Origin: Nymphaea colorata
Lineage: Eukaryota; Streptophyta; Magnoliopsida; Nymphaeales; Nymphaeaceae
Direction: 5' to 3'
Length of the DNA stretch: 64,000 bases
Assembly: GCF_008831285.2 (NCBI RefSeq)
Contig: NC_045142.1
Location: 6,870,608-6,934,607, forward strand
Both the position numbers and the translations under genes were made by a program. Shown here in pieces: positions 12,075 to 27,948 of this stretch. Position 1 is the first letter of the stretch. The number at the start of each line of letters is the position of its first letter. The notes beneath the pieces are model-generated. The model was not told where the DNA came from and ran no database searches. It worked only from the letters and a program-made list of their open reading frames with translations.

Positions 12075-13008
12075 TTCAATTGACATATTGGTCAATATCT
12101 TATAAGGACCGAACGGACCAATATTGGTAGAAATATTGCATGCATGGACAAAGTTCGTAGGTAATTCCATTCAAATTTCGATTTCAGATATCCATTTTTT
12201 AATGTTTATTCGATAGAAATTCAAATATAAAAATTGAATTCTGATTTAGATTCCAGATTCATGGTCATTCAATCATGTTTCCCCAGCAAAAATGTGGTTA
12301 GAAAGTCGATATTTCATGAAATAGCTTGATTTAGTGTGTCACCTGACTTTCCGTTAAAATTTTAGTTTTCTTCCTATTGTGGAGAAAAGTTCTCTCCTAT
12401 CAAAAGCTATAAATAGAGACATACATGGGGAGGGGCAAGGCACCAAATTCCAAGGAGCTTAATTAGTACAAGTCTCGGGTCTGACTCTTTCCACAAAGGG
12501 TATGTTGAAAAGCTGATGAATATAACATAGCAGGTTGCATGTTGAGTACTGGAGAAAATAGGCAGGGGCCATTTTAATTATTTATGCCTGCGTGTAATTG
12601 CTCTTCCATTGGGCCTCTTAGAGAAAACAAGGCGGCCGCAAAGAGGACTTGTGGAGAGGGGAGAGTAAGATGATGATCCCAGCACAATTTTGCCTATCGG
12701 ATTTCTCTTTTTTTTTTTCTTGTTTGCAGGGGACATTAGAAATTTCGTGATACATCATTGGCTGAAGTAGAAAACAAGGAAAAAAGATAAGGGGAGACGA
12801 ATTCCCTTTTACCTTTTCATTCTTTCGCTTCTTGAAAACTGTTTTTGGTGAAAGCACAGGGGGAGTGAGAGATTGTCTTTTGGATTTTTTATTCATTGAG
12901 CTTGCTTGTATATTTCATAAACTTACAAGCTCGTACAAGAAAGTATTGGTCCATTGAGAAAATAGCAAATAATGTGAAATTTTCTACAAAACAAATACAA
13001 ACTATTTT
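12075..13008 (+). repeat. Module P, copy 3: internally deleted, plus left-flank segment
   Basis: The start resembles copy C (39013 onward) more than copies A or A'. TATAAATA is at 12408-12415. A deletion joins the leader (near 12452) directly to a segment that in copy C lies about 700 bp further on. The left palindrome arm starts at 12570 and stops near 12911, where it joins a tatatttcataaac segment identical to the left flank of copy C (37706-37805). No gene is seen. Confidence 0.75.
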
Positions 13009-14465
13009 TTAGCTTAATTACTTGTCATTTGTTAATATTCAGTTCCATTTGGAATATCATTTATCAAAATTGGGTTTTTGGCAAAACCATCTTTTGACTG
13101 TCACCCTAAACACACCTCAAAGAACGTTTTGCCTCTAAAGTACCACCTTAAAGTGTCATTTAATCATGCCCTTGAGAATTTGTAGCAGCATTCAGATGTA
13201 GGTCTGGTTAAATAGGGTTCAATTTCAACCTTTAAATACTCACTCTAGTGTTTACATAAAGCAGAAGCGAGTTTCAGGACAGCTATGTAAGGTGGTATGG
13301 TACTTCTTTGCTGAAAAGAAAACGGATCATGATCTTCCATTTTTTTAATGTTTAAACTGTATAATTGATTGTTTTTGAACTCCAAACACATGCAGCGAGT
13401 AGGTCAAATTACCTAGTCCTCTCCTTTCATTAGTCACAATTAGCTCGTGGATGGACACTTCCTCCACCATCTTGTGCTCGAATTCCCAAAAGGGGTACCA
13501 TTTAATCTGGTTAATAATGAGCAAAATGATACAATTTTAAGTTGATACACTGACTACATAAAAAGCTTGACTTGGGCCACATAAAACTCTACTTATTATA
13601 AAAAAAAAGTCATTAAGAGTTTAAGGCAACACTTTTCCAGCCACTGCCCTTTATAACTTTAGTATTGGCAAATAGGTATAACTTAAATAGATACACCATC
13701 ATTTACCATTTAAATAAACAGTGAAATTCTCCGAACATCTAACAAAGAAAGAGGAGGGAGAGAGAGTGTGTGTGTGTGTGAACTCAGAATTTCAAATCTT
13801 GTGTTCAAAGCATATATCCTGTGTTCTATGTGCTACAAATTGAATTTTGACACTTGTATATTTTCTAGAAGCATATAACAAAAATATTAATGACGAAAGA
13901 ACTGTATACTCAAAATAACCTATAAGAAATGGAATTTATACTTAAATTACCTGTGCATAATAAATTAGAGCAACCAATAATGGATATATATATATATATA
14001 TTAAAGCATTTGTCTCAAAAAAGTCAAGTGCATGTTGTAGGCATCGGGTTGCAAATCATCTTGGGTTCCAAATCACATAGGAAGCCCTAAAAACTAATGT
14101 GCAAGCTGATATTCATCAAATTATATCACACCGTGTCAGTCAAGGGATTGGTATCTTTGTTATTTCATTAACATATTGGTCAATATCTTATAAGGACCGA
14201 ACAGACCAATATTGGTAGAAATATTGCATGCATGGACAAAGTTTGTAGGTTATTCCATTCAAATTTAGAATTCAGATATCCATTTTTTAATGTCTATTAT
14301 TCGATAGAAATTCAAATATAAAAATCGAACTTGGATCTGATTTAGATTTCAGATTCATGGTCATTCAATTTTCATGAAATAGCTTGATTTAGTGTGTGAC
14401 CTGACTTTCCGTTAAAAATTTAGTTTTCTTCCTATTACGGAGAAATGTTCTCTCCTCTCAACAGC

Positions 14466-14473
14466 TATAAATA
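14466..14473 (+). promoter_or_regulatory. TATA box, module P copy 4
   Basis: TATAAATA in the same context as at 1465. The palindrome at 15891-17001 lies about 1.4 kb downstream, with the foldback element in between. Confidence 0.45.
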
Positions 14474-14923
14474 GAGACATACATGGGGAGGGGCAAGGCA
14501 CCAAATTCCAAGGCAAAGAGCTTGTACTAGAGTTGGGAATGACCCTAACCATGCTATGCTCCTTGCTGGAAAAGGGCCTGTTGGCCATTTTGTTCAAATT
14601 GGTTTTGTTTTCCTTTTTTCTTCAACCATCTTCCTATGGGTCTTCTTCTTCTTCATCCTCCTTTTTCTGTTTCCTTTTTTTAATTGTCCCATCTACCATT
14701 GGCAGCTATTCATCTGATGTCTGGTTTTATTTTGTCAAACTTAGTTATTCTATAACTTATTCACCAATAATGAGCTTCTGCTACATGAAGCTAATGCATT
14801 TGCTAAATTTAAAAGGTATGTTGAATAAAGGGTATGTTGAAAAGCCGATGAATATAACATAGCAGGTTACAAGTTGAGTACTGGAGAAAATAGGCAGCCG
14901 CAAGGATGTCAGCTGTTTTCCCA

Positions 14924-15875
14924 TACAGTATGACTCGCTTTTGTCACTTTCGTACTCATAATAATATCCCCAAATAAAACTAGTAATCTTGCTTATTTTC
15001 ATAATCTCTCTCTCTTACGAAGAGGGCTTTTACGCTCGACTTAGAAAAATACATTTGAAACCTTCAATTTTTCTATTGTTTCAATAATAGGGTTGGAAGC
15101 TGAAGATTTTGAGCCCGTGACCTTTTTCTTTTCACGTCTTTCCTCAAAACCTGTTGAAGCATATTTTTAATGTCTTTTAAATTGACAATGAAAAATTCTA
15201 TTTCAAATTGAATTTGTATGTTAAGAACCCATTTTCAAAATGTATGGGTACTCCATATGTGAAAACCTAACTAGTCATTTAGAAAGCTTATTAATTCGTT
15301 AGATATTTGGGTGACGTGAAAAAAGCTGCTAAAAGTCAAGATTGACGTGCTATTCTGACTCAAATTCTTTGTCTATTGTGAAAATAAGCAAGATTACTAG
15401 TTTTATTTAGGGATATTATTATGAGTATGAAAGTGACAAAAGCGAGTCATATTGTATGGGAATGAATATAAAAATATTTAAAATTTGATGAAGAAATCAA
15501 TTGATTTGTTCAAATTGGATTTGATTTTAACACTTAAGAAATGGAATTTGTTTCGATGCGTATTTAAAATGGGATTTGTTTCGATGCGTATTTTAACACT
15601 TAAGAAATAGGATTTTATTGTCAATTTAAAAGACATTAAAAATATGTTTCAACAGGTTTTGAGGAAAGATGTGAAAAGAAAAAGGTCACGGGCTCAAAAT
15701 CTTCAGCTTCCAGCCCTATTATTGAAACAATAAAAAAATTGAAGGTTTCAAATGTATTTTTCTAAGTCGAGCGTAAAAGCCCTCTTCGTAAGAGAGAGAG
15801 ATTGTGAAAATAAGGAAGATTACTAGTTGGGGATATTATTATGAGTATGAAGTGACAAAAGTGAGTCATACTGTA
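14924..15875 (+). mobile_element. Foldback (MITE-like) element, second copy
   Basis: Counterpart of 1923-2870 with the same ends and the same internal third end. It differs by a few bases around 15567-15577, where runs are longer (tttaaaatgggatttg). Confidence 0.75.
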
Positions 15876-15890
15876 TTACAGGTTACAGGC

Positions 15891-17001
15891 CATTTTAATT
15901 ATTTATGCCTGCGTGTGTTGGGCCTCTTAGAGAAAACAAGGCGGCCGCAGAGAGGACATGTGAAGAGGGGAGAGTAAGACGATGATGCCAGCACAATTTT
16001 GCCCATCGGATTTGCTCATTTTCCTTTCTTGTTTGCAGGGGACATTACGAATTTCGTGATACATCTTTGGCTGAAGTAGAAAACGAGGAAAAAAAGATAA
16101 GGGGAGACGAATTCCCTTTTACCTTTTCACTCTTTCGCTTCTTGAAGACTGTTTTTGGTGAAACCACAGGGGGAGTGAGAGATTGTCTTTTGGATTTTTT
16201 ATTCAGTGAGCTTGCTTGTTTTTGTTTTTTCTCTCAAGGTTGGAGCTTTCTAGCTTTGGAGAGGGAAAGTCAATGAAGATTTGGGAGAGTTTCTGGTGTT
16301 CTTTAGGGTAATTACTTCTTTGGTGCTGGGATATCTAGGGGTCGTAATGGATTCGGAACAGAGATGCAAAAGGTCTGATAGAATGCTGTGGCATAGCTCG
16401 GCAATAGAATTTCCAGGAAATCATTGTGCGTGTCACTCGCTCGCGAAAAAGCACAGGGTAATGCCTGGACATTGCCTAGTAATGCCACTGCTTCCTGTCG
16501 ATCTTTTGCATCTCTGTTCCGAATCCATTACGAGCCCTTCATATCCCAGCAAATAAGAAATAATTACTCAAAATGACACCCAAAACTCTCCCAAATCTTT
16601 GTTGGCTTTCCCTCTCCAAAGCTCGAAGACCTGATCCCTTGAAGATATTAAAAAAACCAAGCGAGGCCATTGAATAAAACAGCTTAAAGACAACCTCTCA
16701 TGCTCCACGTTCTTTCACCGAAGATGGTCGTCAAGAAGCAAAAAAGTGAAAAAAATGAAGGGAATTCGCCTAACCTTTTTCTTTTTTCCTCATTTCCAGC
16801 TTCAGTCAAAGATGTATCACACAATTCCAAATGTCCCCTGCAAACAAGAGAGGAAAATGAGCAAATCTGATAGGCAAAAGTGTGTTGGCATCTTCATCTT
16901 ACTCCTCTTTGCATGTCCTCCCTGTGACCGGGTTGTTTTCTCTCTCCACCAAAAGTGGCCCAACGGATGGGCAATTACACAAGGCATAAATTATTAAAAT
17001 G
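15891..17001. repeat. 1.1-kb imperfect palindrome, copy in A'
   Basis: Same structure as 2886-3996, centred near 16446. Arms are about 500 bp with the best pairing around the centre. The tail from 17002 to 17340 holds the ctcga/gagct-rich sequence and no gene. Confidence 0.85.
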
Positions 17002-17340
17002 GGTCTCCCTTTCAAGCTTGTTCAAGTCAACTCAATGCAGTGAATCTCTTGTTAAATTCATCGAGCTTGTTTAAACGAGATCGATAATGTTAACGTATGA
17101 GTTCACGATTCAAAAGGTGAGCCGGTAAGACCTATGAGTTGAGTTGACTCCCATAAACTTGAGCCACCTCAAGTTCCATAAACTCATAACTCGACTCACT
17201 AAAGTAAATGAGTCGAGAGCTGTGAACTTAAGCTTGATTTGCGACACCAAAAATTCAGCTAAAACTCGAGCTATAGTTGAGCTTTGCTGAGGAGAATCAA
17301 GCCAACTGGACTCATTGTTCTCCCACTCCAAATGTGTGAA

Positions 17341-21252
<3,912 letters not shown>

Positions 21253-22747
21253 CTCCATCGTCCCGATGCAAGTCTCTCAAATATCTGCTGAAACAATAAA
21301 ACAACTCACTCCAATTTACTAGACTTACACAAAGCCCGAAACAAGCACCAGCAATATAAAAATGCTCTCAATATTCATGTACATCAGCTTTTCCTCTATC
21401 AAGAGTATACCACAAAATATTACCTGTTAGGCAGTACCAAAATGCACAAGCCTAAAAATCTTTAAAATTCCCTGGCTTAGGAAGTTCATGACAAAAGATG
21501 GGCACCCATCAGCACCTTCATCTCGAGAAAGAAGAGCTCATGCCCCCATTTTCTACAAACTTTTAAGACTTGCTTCCTTCATGACTTTCGATAATGCCTT
21601 GCAGCATAGTTTAAGCCACATAATCAACATCCACCGTATGGAAAAATTACGCCTTGCTGCCAGTTAAAAGATTCAGCGACACCACTACATTAACGGTTTT
21701 AACATCCCATCAGTAAAACCTATATTGGCGTTTCTGCATTCTCACTTTCATTATTGGCCCTTTAGTAAATCACATATTCTTTGTAGCAAGGGATTCCCTC
21801 TCATCAAGGCGAGTAACGTTTTTCATAGGGTGGCCTCCTTTCTCGAGAATACCTGGTGAGGGGAAGGCCCTCTTCCTTTTAATCTACACAAGTTAATCTG
21901 TACAGCATAAAAAAAAAATCGTTAGACAGGATGTGTTACCAATACAACAGTTTGTTCGGTCCCACCTAGGATTCCCCAGTACCCTGTAGTCAAAATTGTG
22001 GGCCCTAGATATGACTTAGATCCGAACCCGAATATTTTATATGGACAAAAACAGGTAGAGTTTCGACGTGCAAAATAATTCTCAATAATAAACTTGACAA
22101 AGCTTACTTCAAAAAAGCTTAATCACCAAACCAATACAAAGTGACCTCAACAAATGATGATGTAAATGCACCAAGCACACTTAAATAATATATTTGCATT
22201 ATATGCCAAGATTAAACTTCCAAACGTGAAGTACAAGAACACACCTCAACAATCTCAAGTAGTGAGCTATCACCCAGATACCCAACGTCCTTGCACATGA
22301 GCACACACTTGAAACACCCACACTCCATCTCACAAACTGAACACACAACTTACTCAACTCTTGCTCAAGGCACTCACCACTCTCTTGATGCTTGACACAA
22401 AGGCCAGCACTCCCATTTATAGTGATTGATAAGGTCGGTGGTGAAGGTTACACCACTTTCTAATTCCTATGTTGAAATCAGCTTCAACTTAGTCTGTGTT
22501 TCCTTGACATGTAAGATGCAAAAGCATAGCACCAAAAGCAATTGAATCAAATTAGAGACATGCCCATTCAACCCCTAGCATGACTAGCAGCACTATGCAC
22601 CTTGAGGGTGGTACTCATGTCTCTTAACATTGTCAATTGAATCTAAACACCGAAAGATGGTCAGATTTTCAACTGGTTACCTTCTCCTTCACATAATTCT
22701 TTCATCATCAGGGCAAATGAAAGTTACTATCTTGAGTGCCTAATTGA
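21253..22747 (-). repeat. Module R, copy 2
   Basis: Counterpart of 8243-9739. The exon-like block at 22245-22447 carries the same one-base deletion and is also non-functional. It ends at a (CT)n tract. Confidence 0.7.
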
Positions 22748-22778
22748 ATCTCTCTCTCTCTCTCTCTGTCTCTCTCTC

Positions 22779-25033
22779 ATGCACACACACCATAGCGAAA
22801 TGCAAGTGTTGCCAATTTACTGAATACAAAGGAGCATTTCAACCATTATAGAAGAGGAGGTATTTTAGTCAGTTTTGTAAATAATCATCCCCATCATTCC
22901 ATTTTTTCCCTTACAAGTGGATTTTTTTTAATTAGAAGGCAAATTTTGTCATTTGAGCTAGAAAAACAATTTTCATCTTCTAGCCCCAACATATAACTCT
23001 AATGTTTATATAAAGAAGAAGAGAGTTTCAGGACAACCATAAAATGTGGGGTATGGTTCTACTTTGCTGAAAAGAAAAAGGATCATGATCTTCCATTTTT
23101 AAATGTTTAGACTGTTCTTCTTGGAAGTTGAAATTGCCTCATTTATCTTAGTTGCTGCCAAATTCTATTAATGGATGTTTGATTGTTTTGAACTCCATAC
23201 ACATGCAGCGATTATGTCCAATTACCTAGTCATGTCTTTTGCTTAGTCACAATTAACTCGTGGATGGATATTTCCTCCACCATCTTGTGATCGAATTCCC
23301 GAAAGGGCACCATTTGATTTGGTTAATATTGAGCAAAAGGATACAATTTTAAGTTGATACGCTGACTACATGAAAAGCTTGGCTTGCGCATATAAAACTC
23401 TGTTTATTAAAAAAACATACTATCATTAAGAGTATATGACCGCACTTTGCCTGCCACTGCCCTTTACAACTAGACTAGTATTGGCAAATATGTATAACTT
23501 AAAGAGACAGTGAAATTCTCTGAAAATCTTACAAAGAAAGAGGAGGGAGAGAGAAAGAGTGTATGTGTGTGTGTGTGTGAGAATTCAGAATTTCAAGTCT
23601 TGTGTTCAAAGCATATATCCCATTTTCTATGTGGTAGATGGAATTTTGACACTTGTATTTTTTTCTAAAAACATGTAACAAGGATACTAATGAAGAAAGA
23701 ACGGTATACTCAAAATAACCTATGAGAAATGGACTTTATACTTAAATTACCTGTTGATAGTAAATTAGAGCTTTACCAGGAATGGATACATATATTATAG
23801 CATTTGTCCCTAAAAGTCAAGGGCATGTTGTAGCATCGGGCGGCAAATCATCTTGGATTCCAAATCACATTGGAATCCTCAAAAACTATTGTGCATGCTG
23901 ATATTCATCAAACTCTGTCACACAGTGTCAGTCAAATGATTGGTATCTTTGTTATTTCATTAATATATTGGTTAATATTGTACAAGAAACGAACGGACCA
24001 ATATTGGTAGAAATATTGCACGCAAGGACAAAGTTTGTAGGTTATACCATTCAAATTTCGATTTAGATATCCATTTCTTAATGTCTATTACTCGACAGAA
24101 ATTCAAAAATAAAAGTCGAACTTGGATCCAATCTAGATTTCAGATTCATGGTCATTCAATCAAGTTTCCCTACAAAAATTTGCTTAGAAAGTCAATATTT
24201 CATGAAATAGCTTGATTTAGTGTGTGACCTGGCTTTCGGTTCAAAATTTAGTTTTCTTCCTATTGTGGAGAAAAATTATTTCCTCTCAGCAGCTATAAAT
24301 AGAGACAGACATGGGGAGCAGAAAGGCACCAAATAAAAAGGCAAAGTGCTTGTACTAGAGTTGGGAATGACCCTAAGCTTGCTATGCTCCTTGCTAGGAA
24401 AGGGCCTATTGGCCATTTTGTTCAAATTGGTTTTGTTTTGGGCTATGTTTTAAGGGATTAGATCAGATTTTGTCGCTTTTTAAGTCCCTCTCTGTCCTCC
24501 TCTTCTATTTTTTGTTTGTTTGTTTTTTCGTCTATTTCCTCTTCCCTTGTTTTCCGTTTTTCTTCAACATCTTCCCCTGTTTCTTCTTCTTCGTCATCCT
24601 TCTTTTTCTGTTCCTTTTTTGAAATCGTCCCACCTACCATCGGCAGCTATTCTTCTCATGTCTGGTGTTATTTTTTCAGACTTGGTTATTCTATTACTTA
24701 TTCTATGCATCCGGCTTTTTCATAGTGCACGCTTCAAAATCCTTTTTTTAGTGGCAACCCAGGTCATGCCAATGACTATAGGTCTTGTATCGCAGACCCT
24801 CTTACCAGACAATGGGTGACAAAAGCAATAGTTTAAATTTACTTCTCTACTTACCAGATAATGTCGGTTGGAATATTTTTCTTGTTTCTGGAGCTTGGTA
24901 AAGGGAAAAAAGTACAGGAGCTTAATTTGCACGCAGTTTCTGCTTTGACTCTTTCCACAAAGGGTAGGTTGAGCAGCCGATGAATATGACAAAGCAGGTT
25001 ATGAGTTGAGTACGGGAGAAAATAGTCAGGGCC
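22779..25033 (+). repeat. Module P, copy 5 (leader part)
   Basis: AT-rich leader with (GT)n near 23560-23580, TATA box at 24294-24301 and a pyrimidine-rich stretch at 24480-24630. No convincing gene. The ORFs here translate low-complexity sequence. The palindrome follows at 25034. Confidence 0.75.
24294..24301 (+). promoter_or_regulatory. TATA box, module P copy 5
   Basis: TATAAATA followed by gagacagacatggggagcag, about 740 bp upstream of a truncated palindrome. This copy lacks the foldback insertion. Confidence 0.45.
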
Positions 25034-25776
25034 CATTTTAATTATTTATGCCTCCGCTTAATTGCCCGTCCATTGGGCCTCTTAGAGAAAACAAGGCAGC
25101 CGCAAAGAGGACATGTGAAGAGGGTAGAGTAAGACGATGATGCCAGCACAATTTTGCCTATCCGATTTGCTCATTTTCCTTTCTTGTTTGCAGAGGACAT
25201 TTGCATTTCATGATACATCTTGAAGTTGCTCATTTTTCCTTTTGTTTTTTTACTCTTTTACTTCTTGGCGACTGTCTTAATGAAAGCACAGGGTGCGTGA
25301 GACATTTCTTTTGGACTTTTTATTCGGTGACCTTGCTTTGTTTTTTTATTTCTCTGAGGGAACCGGCTTTTGAGCTTCAAAGAGGGAAAACCAATGAAGA
25401 TTTGGGAGAGTTTCTATTGTTCTTCTGAATAATTATTTTTTAGCTGCTGGGATATCTAGGGCTCGTAATGCATTCGGAACAGAGATGCAAAGGATCTGAT
25501 AGAAAGCTGTGGCATAGCTCGGCAATAGTGTTGCCAGGAAATCAGCGTGCAAGAAGCATCACCCGCTCACCAAGAAGCACCTGGTAATGTTAGGCCATTG
25601 CTTCCTGTCAAATCTTTTGCATCTCTGTTCCGAATCCATTACGAGCCCTTGATATCCCAGCACCTAAGAAAACATTACTCATAAGAACACTGAGAACTCT
25701 CAGAAATCTAAAATCTCGAAAGCCATTGAAAAAAAAATCTAAAAGACAAATCTCTTTCACCGAAAATAGTTGTCAG
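25034..25776. repeat. Palindrome, right arm truncated
   Basis: The left arm is complete and the central high-identity part is present. The right arm stops after ttcaccgaaaatagttgtca, about 300 bp short of full length. The same breakpoint is seen at 57207, so both copies descend from one truncated ancestor. Confidence 0.8.
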
Positions 25777-25816
25777 TTACCTGTGATATTTTCACCGGTA
25801 TTTCTGCCATTGTATC

Positions 25817-26035
25817 TCAATACTGGTGAAGTTTCTCAATATGTACCAGGGCCACTATAACCTTTTTCTTGTTTTGTGGCGTTGTTAAGTGTATGAGCAG
25901 CTTCAAGGCTTCAAGCATCCACTTCAAAACTTTTTCTGACAAAAGTGCCTCAAAAAACTTCGTACTGAGGTGCAGTTGGACCTTAGGCGTGCACTTCACA
26001 AGCACCTCACTATGACTCACCACTTCTACCACAAT
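25817..26035 (-). pseudogene. Minus-strand ORF X, unidentified
   Basis: An open stretch on the minus strand (part of a 117-codon ORF up to 26170) includes SEKVLKWMLEALKLLIHL and ends at KLHQY. It recurs at 57249-57494 with mostly conservative changes and the same stop. A small inverted repeat (tcaccggtatt and its imperfect complement, 25792-25829) overlaps its 3' end. I do not recognise the family. It starts where the palindrome arm is cut, so it arrived with, or was exposed by, that rearrangement. It may be a relic of a transposon or gene, or a chance ORF. Confidence 0.3.
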
Positions 26036-26149
26036 GCATTTTTTTGTTAAAAGTAATAGCAAAACTTGTATTTTTTTCCTTTTCTCCTGCTGCATATATA
26101 ACCCCACGAGACCTTCTCTCCGAACCACTGTTAAAGTTGTACAGCTTTG

Positions 26150-26880
26150 CTGCTTCTCTCTATCTCTCACTGCTTGTTGTTGGGGACCAGCTTGCGGTCT
26201 CCTTCAATGGGTTGTGTGGTGATTTCTTTTGTCTTGGTCGTGGCCTTCGTCAGGGTTGTCCATTATCGCCTTTGCTTTATTTCATCACGCTGCGGTCGTT
26301 GGCTTCCTCAAACCGCATTCACTCTCCTACTTACAAGCCTTCTCCATGCTTCAGTATGCTGACGACTTTCTCTTATTTGGCATTGCTTCCCGCCAACAGA
26401 TTGTAAGAACTTGGCTTATCCTTTGGGTTTTTGTGCTCATCTCGGGTCTTTCTAATAATTCCACCAAGCGTCACCTTTCCGTCATATACGCAGATCCTAC
26501 CACGGTACTTCTTGCAGAAGCTTGCTTTGGGGTAAGGCTGCTGACCTGTCTATGGACTTTTTGGGTCTTTAAATTACGTTGTCGCCTCCTACACCCTCCT
26601 TTTGGGATAGAGTTGAGCAGAAAATTATTTATCACCTTCAGTGTCGGTAGGGAAATTTGCTTTCTCTCTCAGGTCATATTACTCTTGCTAAACATTGTCT
26701 TGCGTCTGTCCCCTCCATATTTTAGAGGACTTTCGACCTCTTGTGGCTGTTTTGAATAGCATTGACAAAATCATTCGAAATTTTATCTGGGATGGTGATC
26801 GGCCTTATCGTCTCTCTATCTCTTTCTCTCTCTACCACTCTTTCTCTCTCTCTCTCTCCTCTCTCATACTACATATGTAA
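26150..26880 (+). mobile_element. LINE (L1-type) reverse-transcriptase fragment, copy L1
   Basis: Read across frames, this encodes the core of a plant L1-type ORF2 reverse transcriptase. It shows a GRGLRQGCPLSPLLYF block near 26240-26285, the catalytic YADD box in LQYADDFLLFG (about 26350), then the connection region with SLSGHITLAKHCLASVPS and an IRNFIWDGD block around 26775-26795. Frameshifts separate the blocks, so it is dead. The 5' part of ORF2, ORF1 and the C-terminal zf-RVT are missing. The sequence jumps from the GDRP codons to a ctctctatctc-rich stretch. The same jump is in the fragment at 57610, whereas 51045-52340 keeps the intervening part. Confidence 0.85.
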
Positions 26881-26915
26881 CCCAACGAGGCCTTTGTCCC
26901 TCTTTTTCCCCAGTA

Positions 26916-27913
26916 CCTTCTTCTCGAGAAAGAAGAGCTCATGCCCCCATTTTGCAGAAACTTTTAAGACTTGCCTCCTTCATGACTTTTGGTAATGCCT
27001 TGCAGCATAGGTTAAGCCACATAAAGGCCACTAATGTTTTTCATTGAGTGGCAATAATATGTACATCACAAAAAATAAAATCCTCAAACCGGATGTGTTA
27101 CCAATGCAACAGTTTGTTCTGGTCCCATTCTGGGATTCCCCAGTACCCTGTAGTAAAAAATGTGGGCCCTAGATATGACTTAGATCCGAACCCAAATATT
27201 CTATATGGGGAAGAACTTGTAGAGTTACGACGTCCAAAATAATTCTCAATAATAAACTTGACAAAGCTTACTTAAAGAAAGCTTAATCACAAAACCAATA
27301 CAAAGTGATCTCAACAAATGATGATGTAAATGCACCAAGCATACTTAAATAATATATTTGCATTATTTGCAAGATGAAACTTACAAACGTAAAGTACAAG
27401 GACTCACCTCAACAAGCTCAAGTAGTGAGCTATCACCCAAATACCCAACATCCGTGCACTTGAGCACACACATGAAACTCCCACACTCCAGCTCACGAAG
27501 TGAACACACGAACTTACTAAACTCTTGCTCAAGGCATTCACCACTCTCTTGATGCTTGACACGAAGGCCAGCATTCCCATTTGTAGAGATTGAGAAGGTC
27601 GGTGGTGATGGTTACACCACTTTCTAATTCCTATGTTGAAATCAGCTTCAACTTAGTCTATGTTTCCTTGACATTTAAGATGCAAAAGCATCACACCAAA
27701 AGGAACTGATTCAAACTAGAGACATGCCCATTCAACCCCTAGCATGACTAACTGCACTATGCACCTTGAGGGTGGTACTCATGTCTCTTGGCCTTGTTCA
27801 ATTGAATCTAAACACTAAAAGATGCTCAGATTTTCAACTGGTCGCCTTCTCCTTCACATAATTCTTTCATCATCAGGGCAAATGAAAGTTACTATCTTGA
27901 GTACCTAATTGAA
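26916..27913 (-). repeat. Module R, copy 3 (5'-truncated)
   Basis: It begins near the ttctcgagaaagaagagctc landmark and lacks the exon B end and the central 300-bp portion of R. It keeps the exon-like block (27408-27611). It ends in CT and CA tracts. Confidence 0.7.
27408..27611 (-). pseudogene. R-module exon-like block, open copy
   Basis: This 68-codon open block lies between a stop (27612-27614) and a good 5' splice-site match, gag|gtgagt. It includes HQESGECLEQEFSKF and DVGYLGDSSLLELVE. It has no start codon near the beginning, so if genuine it would be an internal exon. The TATAAATG seen in other copies reads TACAAATG here while the frame is kept, which mildly favours coding over promoter use. 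Family unknown. Confidence 0.35.
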
Positions 27914-27948
27914 TCTCTCTCTCTCTATCTCACACACACACACACACC

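Noticed and set aside
11781-12170. ORFs running through the N gap
   Set aside because: They are artefacts of treating Ns as open codons.
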